This document shows positions 45,495 through 56,384 of a stretch of 64,000 nucleotides of DNA, piece by piece. This stretch comes from Turbatrix aceti. Lineage: Eukaryota > Nematoda > Chromadorea > Rhabditida > Panagrolaimidae. The DNA lies in the NCBI GenBank assembly GCA_963969345.1, contig OZ017766.1, forward strand, positions 3,906,001 to 3,970,000, given 5' to 3'. Within the stretch, counting starts at the first letter, position 1; the number at the start of each line of letters is the position of its first letter. Under the pieces are notes generated by a model. The model did no database searches. It was not told where the DNA came from and saw only the letters and a list, made by a program, of their open reading frames with translations. Made by a program: the position numbers and the translations under genes.

Positions 45495-48212
45495 TTAGGC
45501 CGCTTCGGTTTCGCCGGCATTGAACGCTGGGAACTTGGCGACGACGTCCGCCCAGGTGATGGAGCCGCGCGAGAGGTCGGTGAGAGTGTCTGCGACGTAG
45601 GCGATGCCGATGCGCACCTGGGTCATCGTAGCGAGGTCACGAAGGGTCACAGTGTGTGGCTCGGTGAGGGAATCAAAATCGACGGTGATGGCGAACGGAA
45701 TGCCGAGTTCGTCGGTGCGGGCGTATCGCTTGCCGATCGAGATTGCGGATTCGTCGACACGATAGCTCAGCTGGTTGCGAGAGAGGATATCGCGGACTTG
45801 GACGACGATGGGCTCGAGTTGCTCGGCAGCCGTAATTGGGAGGATGGAGCACTTGTACGGAGCAACGAGGGGCTTGAGTTCAAAGTACTGAAATAAAACA
45901 TCCAGCGTTGAAAAAGCCAGCGTGGCTATAATAAAAAAAAAGACTCACCGTGCGTTGTTCGTCGCCTTCGCGCTGTCTGAACGAGTGCTCGAGGACGGCG
46001 TAGAGGATGCGCCCGATGCCGAAGGAGGGCTCGATGACGGAGGGCACGAACTCGTCGACGTGGTACGTCTTGGGCTCTTCGCGGATCGAAACCATGTCGG
46101 AGGTGAGCGAGAAGGTTTTGCCGTCCATCGCGACGTCCGCCTTGCCAGTCTTGAGACTCGTCGCGAGCGCAGTCAAATCGGTCTTCGAGAGTCCGTCGAG
46201 ATGCACTTTGATCTGAAAGCACCAAAAAACGCGGTTACTCATACAGTAATCCGTAGTCTAGATAATCACCGCCGTCTGGGTGGACTGGACGTCACTCATC
46301 TGTTCCAGTGCAAAAAAAAGCCCCGGATGAATCACCAACACCTGGCACTAATCCACCGGTTTTGATGAATGGAAAAAAAAAACAAAAACAAAGTGTATGA
46401 TCCTTGAAAAAGACGCACCTTTTTGCCATCGGCGCGGAAGGTCTTGCCGATGAGTCCCATGTTGGGGGTGGCGACCGTCTCGACGACTGTCTTCGGCGCC
46501 GGGAGGGGCTTCGAAGCGATGAGCTTGACGCCGGTCGCCTTCGCGTGCTGCTCCAGATCGTAGCACGAGCGATCCGCGTGGCCGACGCACTCGATCCAGC
46601 CGTAGGACGTGAGGATCTCGGCGTCCCAGCAGTCCTTGGCGTAGTGGGCCATCTCGTTGGACATGTGCTGTCGGAAGCGGAGTCTCGCGGGATCGACGCC
46701 GACGGCGATGCAGAAGAGCTGCGTGCGGGCCATGTAGTACGCGAGGGTCTCGTTGTTGATGACCCCGGCGGCGACGGCGTCGCCGAACGATCCGACCTTC
46801 GCGGGCTTGCCGTCCATCTGGTCGCAGGCCGAATACAGCAGTGCCGTCTGGTTCGCGATGCGCTTGAATTTGGGATGAGCCTTATCGGTGGGGTCGACAA
46901 AGTGCTCGATTTCGCACATCGTGAATTCGCGGACACGGATCAGGCCCTGGCGAGGCGAGATTTCGTTGCGGAAGCCGGGACCGATCTGGGCGGCGGCGAA
47001 GGGAAGCTTGCTCTGGTTGAACTCGTAGAGCCGCTTGAAGTTGATGAAGATGCCCTGGGCGGTCTCCGGACGAAGGAAGGCGCGGAAGTCGCCGGTGGGC
47101 CCGATCTGAGACGGGAACATGAGGTTGAACGAGACTGGCTCGCTGAGGTCGTTGCCCGTGATCGGAGACTTGAAGTTGTACTTCTTGATGGCCGCTTCCA
47201 TGTCTTTGTTGTCGAAGCCGTCGAGTCTGATGAGCACCTCTTCGAGCTCCGCCTTGAGGGCAGCGGGCGTCTTTTTGTCCTGCAAAGAGCCCTCCTCATC
47301 CCAGTCAAACGCCAAACCAATGCCTCACCTTGATGAGAGCCTCGGAGTGATTCTTGATGAGGTGGTCAGCGCGGAAGCACTCTCCGGTCTTGACGTCTTT
47401 GACCATCCAGTCAATAAAGCGTTCCACGTGTCCGGAAGCCTTGAGCACGGGCTCCGGTGTCAGCGACGAGCACTCCACCTCGAGCATGGATTCTTCGAGG
47501 ACAAAGTGCTTGCGCCAGACGTCGATCATGTTCGCCTTCAGCGCGCAGCCCATCGGACCGTAGTCGTAGAGGCCAGCGACGCCACCGTAGATCGCAAAAG
47601 ACTGGTCGTAGAAAAAGCGGCGTTTCAGGAGATCCTCCATCTTGAGACGATCGAAAAAGGCTGATTTTGGGGCGAGCGCGAGTTCGGTTTCCTCGAGGCG
47701 CTTTTTGTGCATCTTCAGCTCGGCAACTGCTCGCTGGAGCTCGTTTTTGTCGCCATTCTCGGCCTTGAGTGAGCGCACACGATCGCCGGCGGTTTTGACT
47801 TGGATGCGCAGGGGCTCAAGCTTCTGAAAAACAGCGTTCATCGTCAAAGGCATCGAAATAGGTGAAACCCACAGATTCGATCTCTGCTGTAGCCATGACT
47901 CTCAGGTAATCGCTAATCCGATGCTGGGCTTTTCGAGTGAATCTTTTGGCTTTGGATTTGATCGGCTGAACGTTTTTTGCAGTCTGAAAATGAAGAAAAA
48001 ATTAAATTGGGTAGTTTTGAGCATTTTTGCATCTAATAAAATCAATTTGCCAAAAAGCAACTCACCTGTTCAGCAGATGAGGATAACAGACGAGTCGATA
48101 CAGGTACACGTCGGCAGGGATGACTCGGGGGTCTTGCAACGGGGAAGAAGACCGATCTGCGCGAGGCTGGTGCTGCAAGGACGTTGCTGCAGAGAAAAGA
48201 GACAAGACGCAT
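45495..48212 (-). CDS. gars-1: Glycyl-tRNA synthetase with likely dual cytosolic/mitochondrial starts
   Basis: Exons 48066-48212, 47873-47983, 47329-47823, 46419-47279, 45949-46212 and 45495-45887 all join in phase: 756 aa from the upstream ATG at 48212, 678 aa from the internal ATG at 47896. The short form begins MATAEIES, as in cytosolic GARS with its WHEP domain. The extra 5' part ([19 protein letters not shown] to RLLSSSAEQ) is Arg/Ser/Ala-rich and without acidic residues until its end, like a mitochondrial presequence. Class II motifs: [30 protein letters not shown], motif 2 [25 protein letters not shown], motif 3 SFGIGRIL, and the anticodon-binding domain. It charges tRNA-Gly. Confidence 0.94.
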
Positions 48213-48341
48213 GCACTGCCGGACGACGAGGCGTCACGGTGCTCTGAAACATGCAGGGCGTGAATGGATGCGGAAGTGTCCATCTAATTTTTTAATTTCT
48301 AGCCTCGGGCAGTGCAACACGTTCTCGCGCGCGCACAAAAC

Positions 48342-49600
48342 ATGGAAATCAGCAAGCGCAAACACGGATGGCAAAAAAAACGGATTTTGCCGATCGCGCC
48401 GACAAACACGGCATTTTCAAGCAAGGACGACGCATTCGACGGCTGCGGGAAGCGCGGCATGTCTTCTTCGCCACGCCAGAATGGCGCGTCACCCGGCAAC
48501 TCTGCGCCTCACCGGGGAGGCAAGAAGAAGAGAAAGCAACGGACCCAACTGTTGAAACGCAAACTGTAAGCACAATGAGGGCCCAAAAGTGAGGTAGCCT
48601 AAATTTCAGGAGATACAACCACAAACCCGATGACATCCCCGAATGCCCCAGCATCGAATCCGTCGTCTACGACGAAGACATTACCAAAATGTAATTTTTT
48701 CCATCTTGAAACCAAAATTTCCTAAAATCCCGATTTTGAGTGTTTTCAGGGGTGCAAACAGCGCAAGTTCCGCATCGATGGCCAGCACGTTAAACGACGA
48801 CTCCTTCATTTTGAACGACAAAAAAAGGGTCAGGGAACAGCTGAGGGCTCGCCAGAGGGCAAAGGACATCGCCGAGATATACGGCGAAGACTTCGTGCAA
48901 GTCGACAGCGACGGAGGTTCCATCAGGTAAGCACCCTACCTGTCCTACGAAAATTTATTTAACTTTGCAGCGAAATCTTCCTGTGGGCGAAGCCGAGCTT
49001 CTCCGCACCCCCGAAACCCGAAAGCAGCCACAGCACTGTGAATCCGCCTGAACTAAAGCCCGAGACGGTCGAAAAAATCAAGCGCCATCGAAAGCAGGGA
49101 AACGAAGTCTTCAATCAACTGCTCGCCACCGGTATCGCGCTGCTCCAGGAGCTTCTCATCCTGCTGCAGCGCATGGTCAAGTACTGCAGTAGGTACCCGG
49201 TCAGTCGTCTTCCTACACGCCTCCCGCCCTCAATATAAATTTTTCAGACACCGGCAGGCGTCGCCGTCCTCGTAGTCGGCATCTACCTCACCATTGTCTA
49301 CGTGGAATTTTCAGCAGCCGCTTTTCTAGAATGGACGGTACAGTGGATGTGGCCCACAACGCACATAGTCATGCGAGCGTGCAGAAAATTGCTCGTAAAG
49401 ATAGCGGATCTCGTCGACGAAATCGACGACATCTGTCAGGCAAGTCAACCGTTCGCACGACTTCTGACCAATCACACCCAGCTTTTCAGTCCGCGGTCTG
49501 CGAGATGGCGGATGCGTGGTGCACGGACTTCGGCAGGATGTGTCACAAGAAGTGCAGCTTCATAAACATGGCCGTTGAACGCTCCCGGCGCATCCCCTAA
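48342..49600 (+). CDS. Unknown protein with basic N-terminus and membrane segments
   Basis: Exons 48342-48565, 48610-48690, 48750-48926, 48971-49199, 49248-49439 and 49490-49600 join in phase to 337 aa. The last intron (49440-49489) starts GCAAGT, a GC-AG intron; the phase fits and a GT donor is absent. The N-terminal third is Lys/Arg/Ser-rich with nuclear-localisation-like KKKRKQR; the middle has a charged helix KRVREQLRARQRAKDIAEIYG. The C-terminal part has two hydrophobic stretches (LLATGIALLQELLILLQ and GVAVLVVGIYLTIVYVEF) and a Cys-rich tail CHKKCSF. No family recognised. It starts 129 bp from the divergent gars-1 start. Poly(A) signal at 49655. Confidence 0.72.
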
Positions 49601-49654
49601 GCCTCGCACCACAGTGCACCCGTGGCCTAAATTACTGTTCAGTCAGTTAAACCA

Positions 49655-49660
49655 AATAAA
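49655..49660 (+). terminator. Poly(A) signal AATAAA
   Basis: AATAAA 55 bp after the stop codon of the preceding gene and 247 bp before the next ATG. Confidence 0.6.
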
Positions 49661-49906
49661 AGCGCAAAAACAGGTAAAAAGAAGCAAAAGGTATAAATTA
49701 GGTCGAAAAAAGATTACACAACGTTGCCAGAGTCGAACTGAACGAAAATCGTGGATGCAACGTGCGCGCACATTACAGCGAGTTTTGTGTCTCAAAGCGC
49801 ACTTTTTGCATTTTGCAAGTTGCATGTTTTCTTTTGAGCTTCGCTTTATCTCGCTGACGGTCAGTCAACTTCTGGTTCTCATCGGCTATATTCACTTACA
49901 CTCGCA

Positions 49907-51033
49907 ATGACAGCCGACATCGGAGACGCAGAGGAGATCAGCGAGCACTGCCGGAAGCAGGGCAATGACTTCTACAGAGCCAAGCGGTTTCACCGGGCGA
50001 TCGAGGCGTATTCTGCCGCACTCAACGCAAAGGTGAGCGCCGTGGTTCTTTCGAACCGCGCCCAAGCGTACCTCGCCATCAAGTAGTAAGTCTATTTTTG
50101 TTGGTTTGGGGGTCAGCTCATTGAGATGGCTTTCAGCTACGAAGCTGCCCTCACCGATGCTTCGGAAGCCATCAGACTCGACAGCGCCCTCGTCAAAGCC
50201 TACTTCCGACGAGCCAATGCTCTCCGCTTCTTGGGGCTTTATTCCAAGGCGCGAGCGGACTACAAAAAGGTGATCGAGCTGGATCCGAGCAATTCTGAGG
50301 CTAAGAAACAGCTGGACATCATTTTGACTTCGGTTTGTCGGTTTTTATGAAATCGCTGATTCTAGTCGATGGTTTTCAGTGCGACCGGCCACTGATTCCC
50401 ATTCAATACTTTGAGAAGAACATCTACGTCCGTTGCGTGGCTTCGCCGAGGGTAGTCCCGGTCGCTCCGGTGGAAATGCCGACCGCTTCGTCGTCTGTAT
50501 CGGAGGAAACTCTCTGCGGGACCGACTTGACCGGCTCTTCTGGCTTAGGGGTATGTTTTTCAACTCTTTGTGTTTTTAACGGTTTTTTGAATGTTCAGGC
50601 CGAAGACGAGCATCTTCCGTCGCCGGCCACGAATGCCATGGAATTCTCCGTGGCTTTCAGCAGCCTTCAACACGATCCACATCGGTGTCTGGAGTATTTC
50701 ATCACTCTGTCAACCAGTAGTTTCCCTGCTGTCTTTAAAGCCGGTGTCGAGCCGGACGTCGTCGAGACTCTCATCTCGGGTCTTGCCACGGTTACAGTAC
50801 ACGATCCTGCCGTCCTCGAGCGCCTTGCTCTGCTCATAGACGCGCCCCGATTTGAATTGTGCCTCGCGCTGCTCTCCGATCAACAAAAACAACGTGGGTT
50901 TACTTTTCTGGGTTTTTTTGGGGTACCAATTTACTTTTTTTTTTCAGAAGTGCATAGTTATCTTAAAAAATTCTCACCGGCCAACAACGTGCAACCACTA
51001 ATCAACAAAATCTCATCAGCATTTGAGTCATAG
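49907..51033 (+). CDS. RPAP3-like TPR co-chaperone (R2TP-type)
   Basis: Exons 49907-50085, 50137-50332, 50380-50550, 50599-50893 and 50948-51033 join in phase to 308 aa. Residues about 10-120 are tetratricopeptide repeats of the HSP90-binding kind ([61 protein letters not shown]). The C-terminal region from [19 protein letters not shown] to the end matches the RPAP3 C-terminal domain, which docks on RUVBL1/2. It is shorter than human RPAP3, with one TPR block. Likely role: assembly of RNA polymerase II, PIKKs and snoRNPs with HSP90. Confidence 0.83.
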
Positions 51034-51330
51034 CAGCCTTGCGGGCGTCCTGCGTAAAGAATTCTTCTTCTACGGCGGTCTACGCGTGTTTCTTCAACTC
51101 TGTGATCGTGTAACATTTTTTTTTGCATAAGTCAACGGGCTGACCGCTCTGTGGTCGGATCTTTTTCTACCTTGCATCTTTTTTTGTGCTGTTATCGTTG
51201 TTATGCCAGGAAAACATAATCTTAGATGCTAGATTTGAACGAAATCGGTTGTTCAACCGCTGACCATACCTGAAAGAGGAAAACGTGGATGGGATTGCAC
51301 CTGTAGCTTTTATTTCAGACAGCCCGCACG

Positions 51331-52170
51331 ATGTACAACGGAATCGGTCTTCAGACAGCCCGCGGGTCGGGCACCAACGGTTACGTTCAGTCCAACCTCT
51401 CCAATCTCCTTTTTTCGAAGGTAGGTGCTTTTTTCCCTTTTTTGGCCATTTCGACCCGTTTACAATTTCAGAAGCCAATCAAGTACAATGCAGAGGCCGA
51501 CATGGAACGCAACGAAGCCGAGATCAACAAAGGCCCGAACAAGGAGCTTCTCATGCATCAGTACAAGCGACAGATTGAGATCAAGTGCGTCGAGTTCGAG
51601 GACCTCATGGAGCAGAAGGGCTTTGAGGCCGCAGAAGTTGAGTCCAAGGTCAACGAGTACCGCAAACTCTTACTCACCGAATTCGAGGCAGGTAAAATGG
51701 ATTTGGAGAGCGAGCTCGACGACCGCAACACCCACAGCCGGGCCCACCTCGCGAAAGCCGGTCGCGACAGGTTCCGGAACGCGCTGGGCATCGAAGAAAA
51801 GTACAAGGCTGGCAGTTCGTTCGAGAGGTTGGTTTTTGCTCTCTCTTTTTTGTTGAGTTGTGCGTTGTTTTGCAGAATAAGAAAACCCGGCGAGGAACCC
51901 GTAATCAAGAAGACGGACGAGGAAATCAAGAAAGAAGAGGAAGAAGCCGAAGCCAAGAAGGCCAAAATCGAGCTGCTGATGAAGGAAATTCAACGCGAAG
52001 AGGAGAAAAAGGCCAAGCGCAAGGCCGAGAAGAAAGCGGCTCGCAAAGAGAAGGAACGCGAAGCGGAGAAGAAAAAGCGCCGTCGAGAGCGAGAGCACAG
52101 GCGGTCTCGATCGCCGCGGGACCGAGATCACAAGAAGTCGCGTGGCCGCAGGTCGCGTTCGCGGAGCTGA
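51331..52170 (+). CDS. rsr-2: Cwc21/SRRM2-type splicing factor
   Basis: Exons 51331-51420, 51472-51827 and 51876-52170 join in phase to 246 aa. The N-terminus MYNGIGLQTARGSGTNGYVQ is the diagnostic Cwc21/SRRM2 start. Next come MHQYKRQIEIKCVEFEDLME and EYRKLLL (cwf21 domain), a long charged Lys/Glu helix and an RS-rich C-terminus. In spliceosomes Cwc21 sits near the catalytic centre and binds Prp8 and Snu114. A splice acceptor TTTTATTTCAG ends 12 bp before the ATG, which suggests trans-splicing. Confidence 0.93.
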   Translation: MYNGIGLQTARGSGTNGYVQSNLSNLLFSKVGAFFPFLAISTRLQFQKPIKYNAEADMERNEAEINKGPNKELLMHQYKRQIEIKCVEFEDLMEQKGFEAAEVESKVNEYRKLLLTEFEAGKMDLESELDDRNTHSRAHLAKAGRDRFRNALGIEEKYKAGSSFERLVFALSFLLSCALFCRIRKPGEEPVIKKTDEEIKKEEEEAEAKKAKIELLMKEIQREEEKKAKRKAEKKAARKEKEREAEKKKRRREREHRRSRSPRDRDHKKSRGRRSRSRS

Positions 52171-52333
52171 ACAACTCGACCTGACCCGACTTACCTGAAA
52201 TCAGCCAACCCTGGCCTTGGCTGTAAAAAAGTTTACCTTTTCACGAATGTTTGACCACTTTTGTACGTACCTCATAAACAGTTACTCAACAATGGCACTG
52301 GGAAATGCAAATTTGAAGATTCTGCCGACGATG

Positions 52334-52341
52334 CTATAAAA
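52334..52341 (+). promoter_or_regulatory. TATA box before the 52399 gene
   Basis: TATAAAAA 65 bp upstream of the ATG at 52399, the same distance as for the transporter gene at 21 kb. Confidence 0.5.
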
Positions 52342-52398
52342 AGCAGGTATTTTTGAACACGAGCGTTGTTTCGTTGACTGACTGCACCACTAATTTCC

Positions 52399-53073
52399 AT
52401 GGCGAACCGAGGCCCTTGCGTTGTGTACCTCGAGGGCGTGCCATACGTCCAAACCTCCTACGGACCCTTCCCCGTCTCCCGCATCGAGGAAATCCAGCTC
52501 GAGTCGGGAGCGACAGACAACTTTGCCACGCCCCTGCCTCCGAAGCAATGCCGTGCTTCGGTAGGCGCCCTGAATGGTTTACTGTAACTTTTAGCCCCCT
52601 TTCAGTCCCGACAATGCCCCGTTCCCCAAGAACCAGTGCCGGGCAATGTTTCCTTCGACGGCGAGCGCTACTTGAACGTCCAATCGAGGGCCTTTGGCTC
52701 CCGTAGGGCGCCTTCGTGCCCAGAGCGAGCCCGCAGATCCCGGGCCCGCTCCGATGCCGGTTCGCCTCTTGTCAGTGACGGCGATGAGGAAACGCCGCTG
52801 TCGACCAAGGCCCGCAAGTTCCTCAGGCAACAGCCGAGCAACGACATCGACTTTACTCAGAGCGGGAGCCTGACCGATGACAGCGAGGAAGAAGAACGAC
52901 TCGTCCGGTCGGGCCGTGGCCTTGCTCCGCGCAACAGACGCCACAGCAACCGTTATCTCAGCGACGACAGCGTGGACTCGTCGACTGACAGTTCTCGGAC
53001 CCGTTCTCGTAATCGTAATCGCTCACGACGTAGCCGCAGGAGCTCTCACGCCGTTTACCCGCGAAACGAGTGA
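52399..53073 (+). CDS. Unknown protein with acidic/Ser-rich and RS-rich C-terminus
   Basis: Exons 52399-52560 and 52606-53073 join in phase 0 to 209 aa. The first exon encodes a short folded-looking stretch (RGPCVVYLEGVPYVQTSYGPF) with several aromatic residues. The second is low-complexity: RARSDAGSP, acidic SLTDDSEEEE, then Arg/Ser repeats (SSRTRSRNRNRSRRSRRSS). No signal peptide or membrane segment. The RS tail suggests a nuclear RNA-related role by composition only. Poly(A) signal at 53147. Confidence 0.68.
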
Positions 53074-53146
53074 GAATTTGTTGGGGCTGTCGTGTACCTA
53101 ACTAAAACTGATAAATAATTTATGTTTGGCCGAGTTTCGGGACGAA

Positions 53147-53152
53147 AATAAA
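53147..53152 (+). terminator. Poly(A) signal AATAAA
   Basis: AATAAA 73 bp after the stop codon of the 52399 gene. Confidence 0.6.
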
Positions 53153-53169
53153 GAACTGATAGCATTACG

Positions 53170-53235
53170 GTATCGAAATACTCTCATCACGAATTGCTGT
53201 CTTTTACAGTATCGAAATACTCTCACGACGAATTG
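53170..53235. repeat. Short direct repeat, two 27-bp units
   Basis: GTATCGAAATACTCTCATCA followed by CGAATTG occurs at 53170-53196 and, with two changes, at 53209-53235. It lies between two converging genes. Function unknown. Confidence 0.75.
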
Positions 53236-53344
53236 AATTTTTTGTTATCGTAATTTGCATGTCAGGGGTCCTAGTCGAATCCAATTATTGATGCAATGAA
53301 GCCAGTTATACATTCCATCCGACACTACATTTTACAAGGAACAG

Positions 53345-53350
53345 TTTATT
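53345..53350 (-). terminator. Poly(A) signal (minus strand) of the CK1-like gene
   Basis: TTTATT on the plus strand, that is AATAAA on the minus strand, 23 bp after the stop codon. Confidence 0.65.
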
Positions 53351-53373
53351 TTTCAACTCGCGGAATCCGTTAT

Positions 53374-55291
53374 TCATGGTTTCTTGACGGCTTCAGTGCT
53401 TTTTTTTACGGACATTATAGAGTTGTTCTTGGATGCGGGCTTGTTCACGGATAAATCGGCGGCATCTGAGCGTTTCATGAGAGACGGAGTCGATTTATCG
53501 CCTTCTTCACGGACACGGGACATCTTGGATGAGCGCTTTTTGGCGTTGTCATCGGTCTCATCGCGCATTTGAGATTTCTTGGCATCTGCGGGCAGATGCG
53601 CGGGTGACTCAATCTCGTTTTTTAAGCGTTTCCACTCGTCTCTGGGGCGGCCCATCTTGGATGTGGGTTTTTTTAGGCCGTTCTCTATACGGTTCATTTT
53701 CGATCCGGATTTCTTGCAGGATTCGTCAATGACTCGTTTCATGGACGCTGAATCTCGCCTAACGCGTTTGATGCGTGTCGAGCCTCGGACGATGCCGTTC
53801 TTGCAGAGAGTCCCGATGCGATCCGCTTCTACGCGGGGATCGAATTCGACCTGCAAGCGTGCTGTGACGGTTGTAATTTTCCGTATGAACCAACCTTTTT
53901 CTGCGCTATGGTTGGATCTTGTTTTTCGGCTTGCCGCCGCTTTCGATAAGCACCCGTGATCTCGGTATTCACCCAGTCGAGCGGGGCCCACATGTCTGTG
54001 TCCATTTCGTCGAAGAACCAGATGAGCATCTGGCCGTACTGCGCAAAGTCGGGCAGAAGGACATTGGCGGTCCTGCGCTCATCCGCGTTGAAGCGAGCCA
54101 TCGCGCAGAGCATCGACGTGATAACACCGTATTCCAGGGGCAGTCTGCCCGAGAGAAGGGCCTCCTTGGCGACGAGAGCGTCGCGCTCGTTCCTCGCCAT
54201 GCTCATGGGGTTGAATTGCGTCCAGAGGTCGTAGACGACGTAGATGAAGGATTCCATCTCGTCGAAGACCGAGTACTCCTCGTTGCGGTGGAAGCTCTTT
54301 GGCATGAACCGGTGATCGAGGAATGAGAAGCGGTGCAGCGTAGTTGGCGTCTGACATCCCTTAGACTGGTTACGGTCGTTGTTGCTTGGAGACCAGGTTT
54401 TGGTGGCAGCCGCCTTAGACTTTTTACGGTCGTTGTTGCTCGGAGACACAGTGTTGGTGGGGGTCACCGATGCGGTGGGGGACGGACTCTCGCGAGTTGA
54501 GCTCTTCTTGGGCTCGGGGTAGTAGATGTAGCCCATGGAGAAGTCGATCATGTACACGACGTGGATGTTGCTCTTGCACCCGATGAGAAAGTTCCTCGGA
54601 TGCACGAACCGGGAAACGACGTGGCAGTAGCAAATCGCGTCGTTGATCGCCTGCAGGATCTGCAGCGAGGCCTGGGCGGCGGTCGAGCGCGAAAAGTCTT
54701 TGCCGGACAGCACCTGCGCTCGAAAGTCCCAAAGCGAAATGTTGGCGACCTCGGTGATGACGTAGTTGAACTTGTTCGTAGTGCCGTACTCCACCATATC
54801 GAGAAAGTGCCGTTCTCGGTTCTTGATGCGATCAGACATCATGTGCACGACGATCTGCCTCTGAAACCAGGCCAGGTGGTCAGTACAGCCGCCGACGGCG
54901 CGAAGGCACTCACGTAAAGTTTGGGCATGCGATTGGACAGGGTAAGAGGCTCCATGCGAAGGCAGTACTGCTCCCGGGTCGAGCGATTCTCGATGCAGCA
55001 CGTCCACCTGCCCCACCGGTGCAGGACGACATACGTGCCTCGGCGGCCCTGGAAGACGTCGTGCTCCTTCAGGGATTTGATTTTCACGGTGTTGAAGAAT
55101 TCGTTCTCCGTAGTCGATGGCTTAGTGGGCAGCTTTCGTCCAAACACGCTGAAGAACGGCGTACTCAGGATACAATTGCCTCCATCGTCGGTTGTCAGGC
55201 GATGGCTCCGTTCGAGTTTTCGGAGGTTTTCCACTGTTTTGAACACATAACGCTCACGCTTGGCATCGTTTTCCGCAACGATACACGTCAT
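53374..55291 (-). CDS. Casein-kinase-1-like pseudokinase with basic tail
   Basis: Exons 54914-55291, 53895-54860 and 53374-53850 join in phase to 606 aa. The fold matches CK1/TTBK kinases, which are greatly expanded in nematodes: NKFNYVITEVANISLWDFRAQ, STAAQASLQILQAINDAICYCH, NFLIGCKSN, and EYSVFDEMESFIYVVYDL. Catalytic residues are lost. The HRDxKPxN loop reads VHPRN (no Asp), the DFG motif reads DFS, the usual Ala-x-Lys appears as YCLRME (Arg for Lys), and there is no glycine-rich loop. Two near-identical inserts (SPSNNDRKKSK, SPSNNDRNQSK) interrupt the C-lobe. The last exon is a Lys/Arg/Ser-rich tail of about 160 aa. Likely a scaffold, possibly sperm-related as many worm CK1 relatives are; that is inference. 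Confidence 0.82.
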
Positions 55292-56384
55292 GTCAACGAT
55301 ACACGATCAATTACTGGACCGAATGCCATTTATGGCAAACTCACTCACTAAACGACATCAGGAAATGCAAATGTAGACCGCAAGCTGGTGACGGTCGTTG
55401 TTGAGAAAAGGTGAAAAAATCATAAGGCATAATGTTGCTCCCATCAAATTCGTGTCGGGACTCATTTCCGAATTCGAGGCAGGTCCGTAAAGAAAAATCG
55501 TGTCGGGACACTTTATATTTTTGTGATACATTATTGCCAGTTTTGTGCTTTTGTTTTGCCTTTATCCCTCACTTTTCTGTTTTCTTCCAATCTTCATACA
55601 ATTTAGTTGACAAACTGACAAAAATACAGGATTACAGAATATGATAGAATACGAAGGGTCCGTGAATGGAAAAGTTGGGGAGAGGAAAAATGCGAGTTGA
55701 AGTCTCACTGAAAACAGCTCGTGAACACGGTTCGCTTTTTGTTGTGGAACGTCATAGGTACATATTGCACAGCGTTTTCAACTCAAAACAGGCCTTCTGC
55801 TAACCACTCGCTTTTTCGGCGGACGGGGAGGGTGGGAGGGAATTTTGACAACAAATAGAACTTTCTCATTGACCTTTGATCTTTAAATTATCCCGAATAA
55901 AACTTATTTGCCGTAAAGATAGATTTAAGGCCAACGAGTCCCGAGGGTTGAAAAGACTTGAAACTTGCAAAAATATTTTTTAGAAAAAATTGAGCTCTCA
56001 AAGAAGGACAGGAATACCTGCGCAGAGGAAGAAGAAGTTAGTTAGAGGTGATTACGACGCAGAAATGAGAGATAATTGACCCTTTTGAATAATTTACAAC
56101 TCGGATGAACGCCTTTTCGCCGGAGAGTTCACGTGTGAACTCGCCGGCAAGCGGGCAGGATGCAAGCTCGTGTCAGGTGCGCGAGGAGGGGGGAGGGATG
56201 ACCCGCGTTAACAGGGTTTCAAAAAGACAAAAAAGGCCAAAAGACGGAAGGACGCACCGCTTTTCGAGGAGACAAGTGAAATATAAATAATAGGGGGTGG
56301 CAGGAGGGAAGACCTACCAAGTGACGCCGTGTTTCCTGGGATGATATCGGAGGGGATAAGCGCACAATCGAGAACCCGAGACAA
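55292..56384. other. Intergenic region upstream of the pseudokinase / 3' of the LDL-receptor gene
   Basis: No exon recognised. It contains a short repeated phrase TCGTGTCGGGAC (near 55451 and 55498) and a G-rich stretch near 55822-55840. Confidence 0.5.

Noticed and set aside
48062..48283. Other minus-strand frames over the gars-1 presequence exon
   Set aside because: One stops before the donor and another stops before reaching the synthetase; only the frame from 48212 joins in phase.
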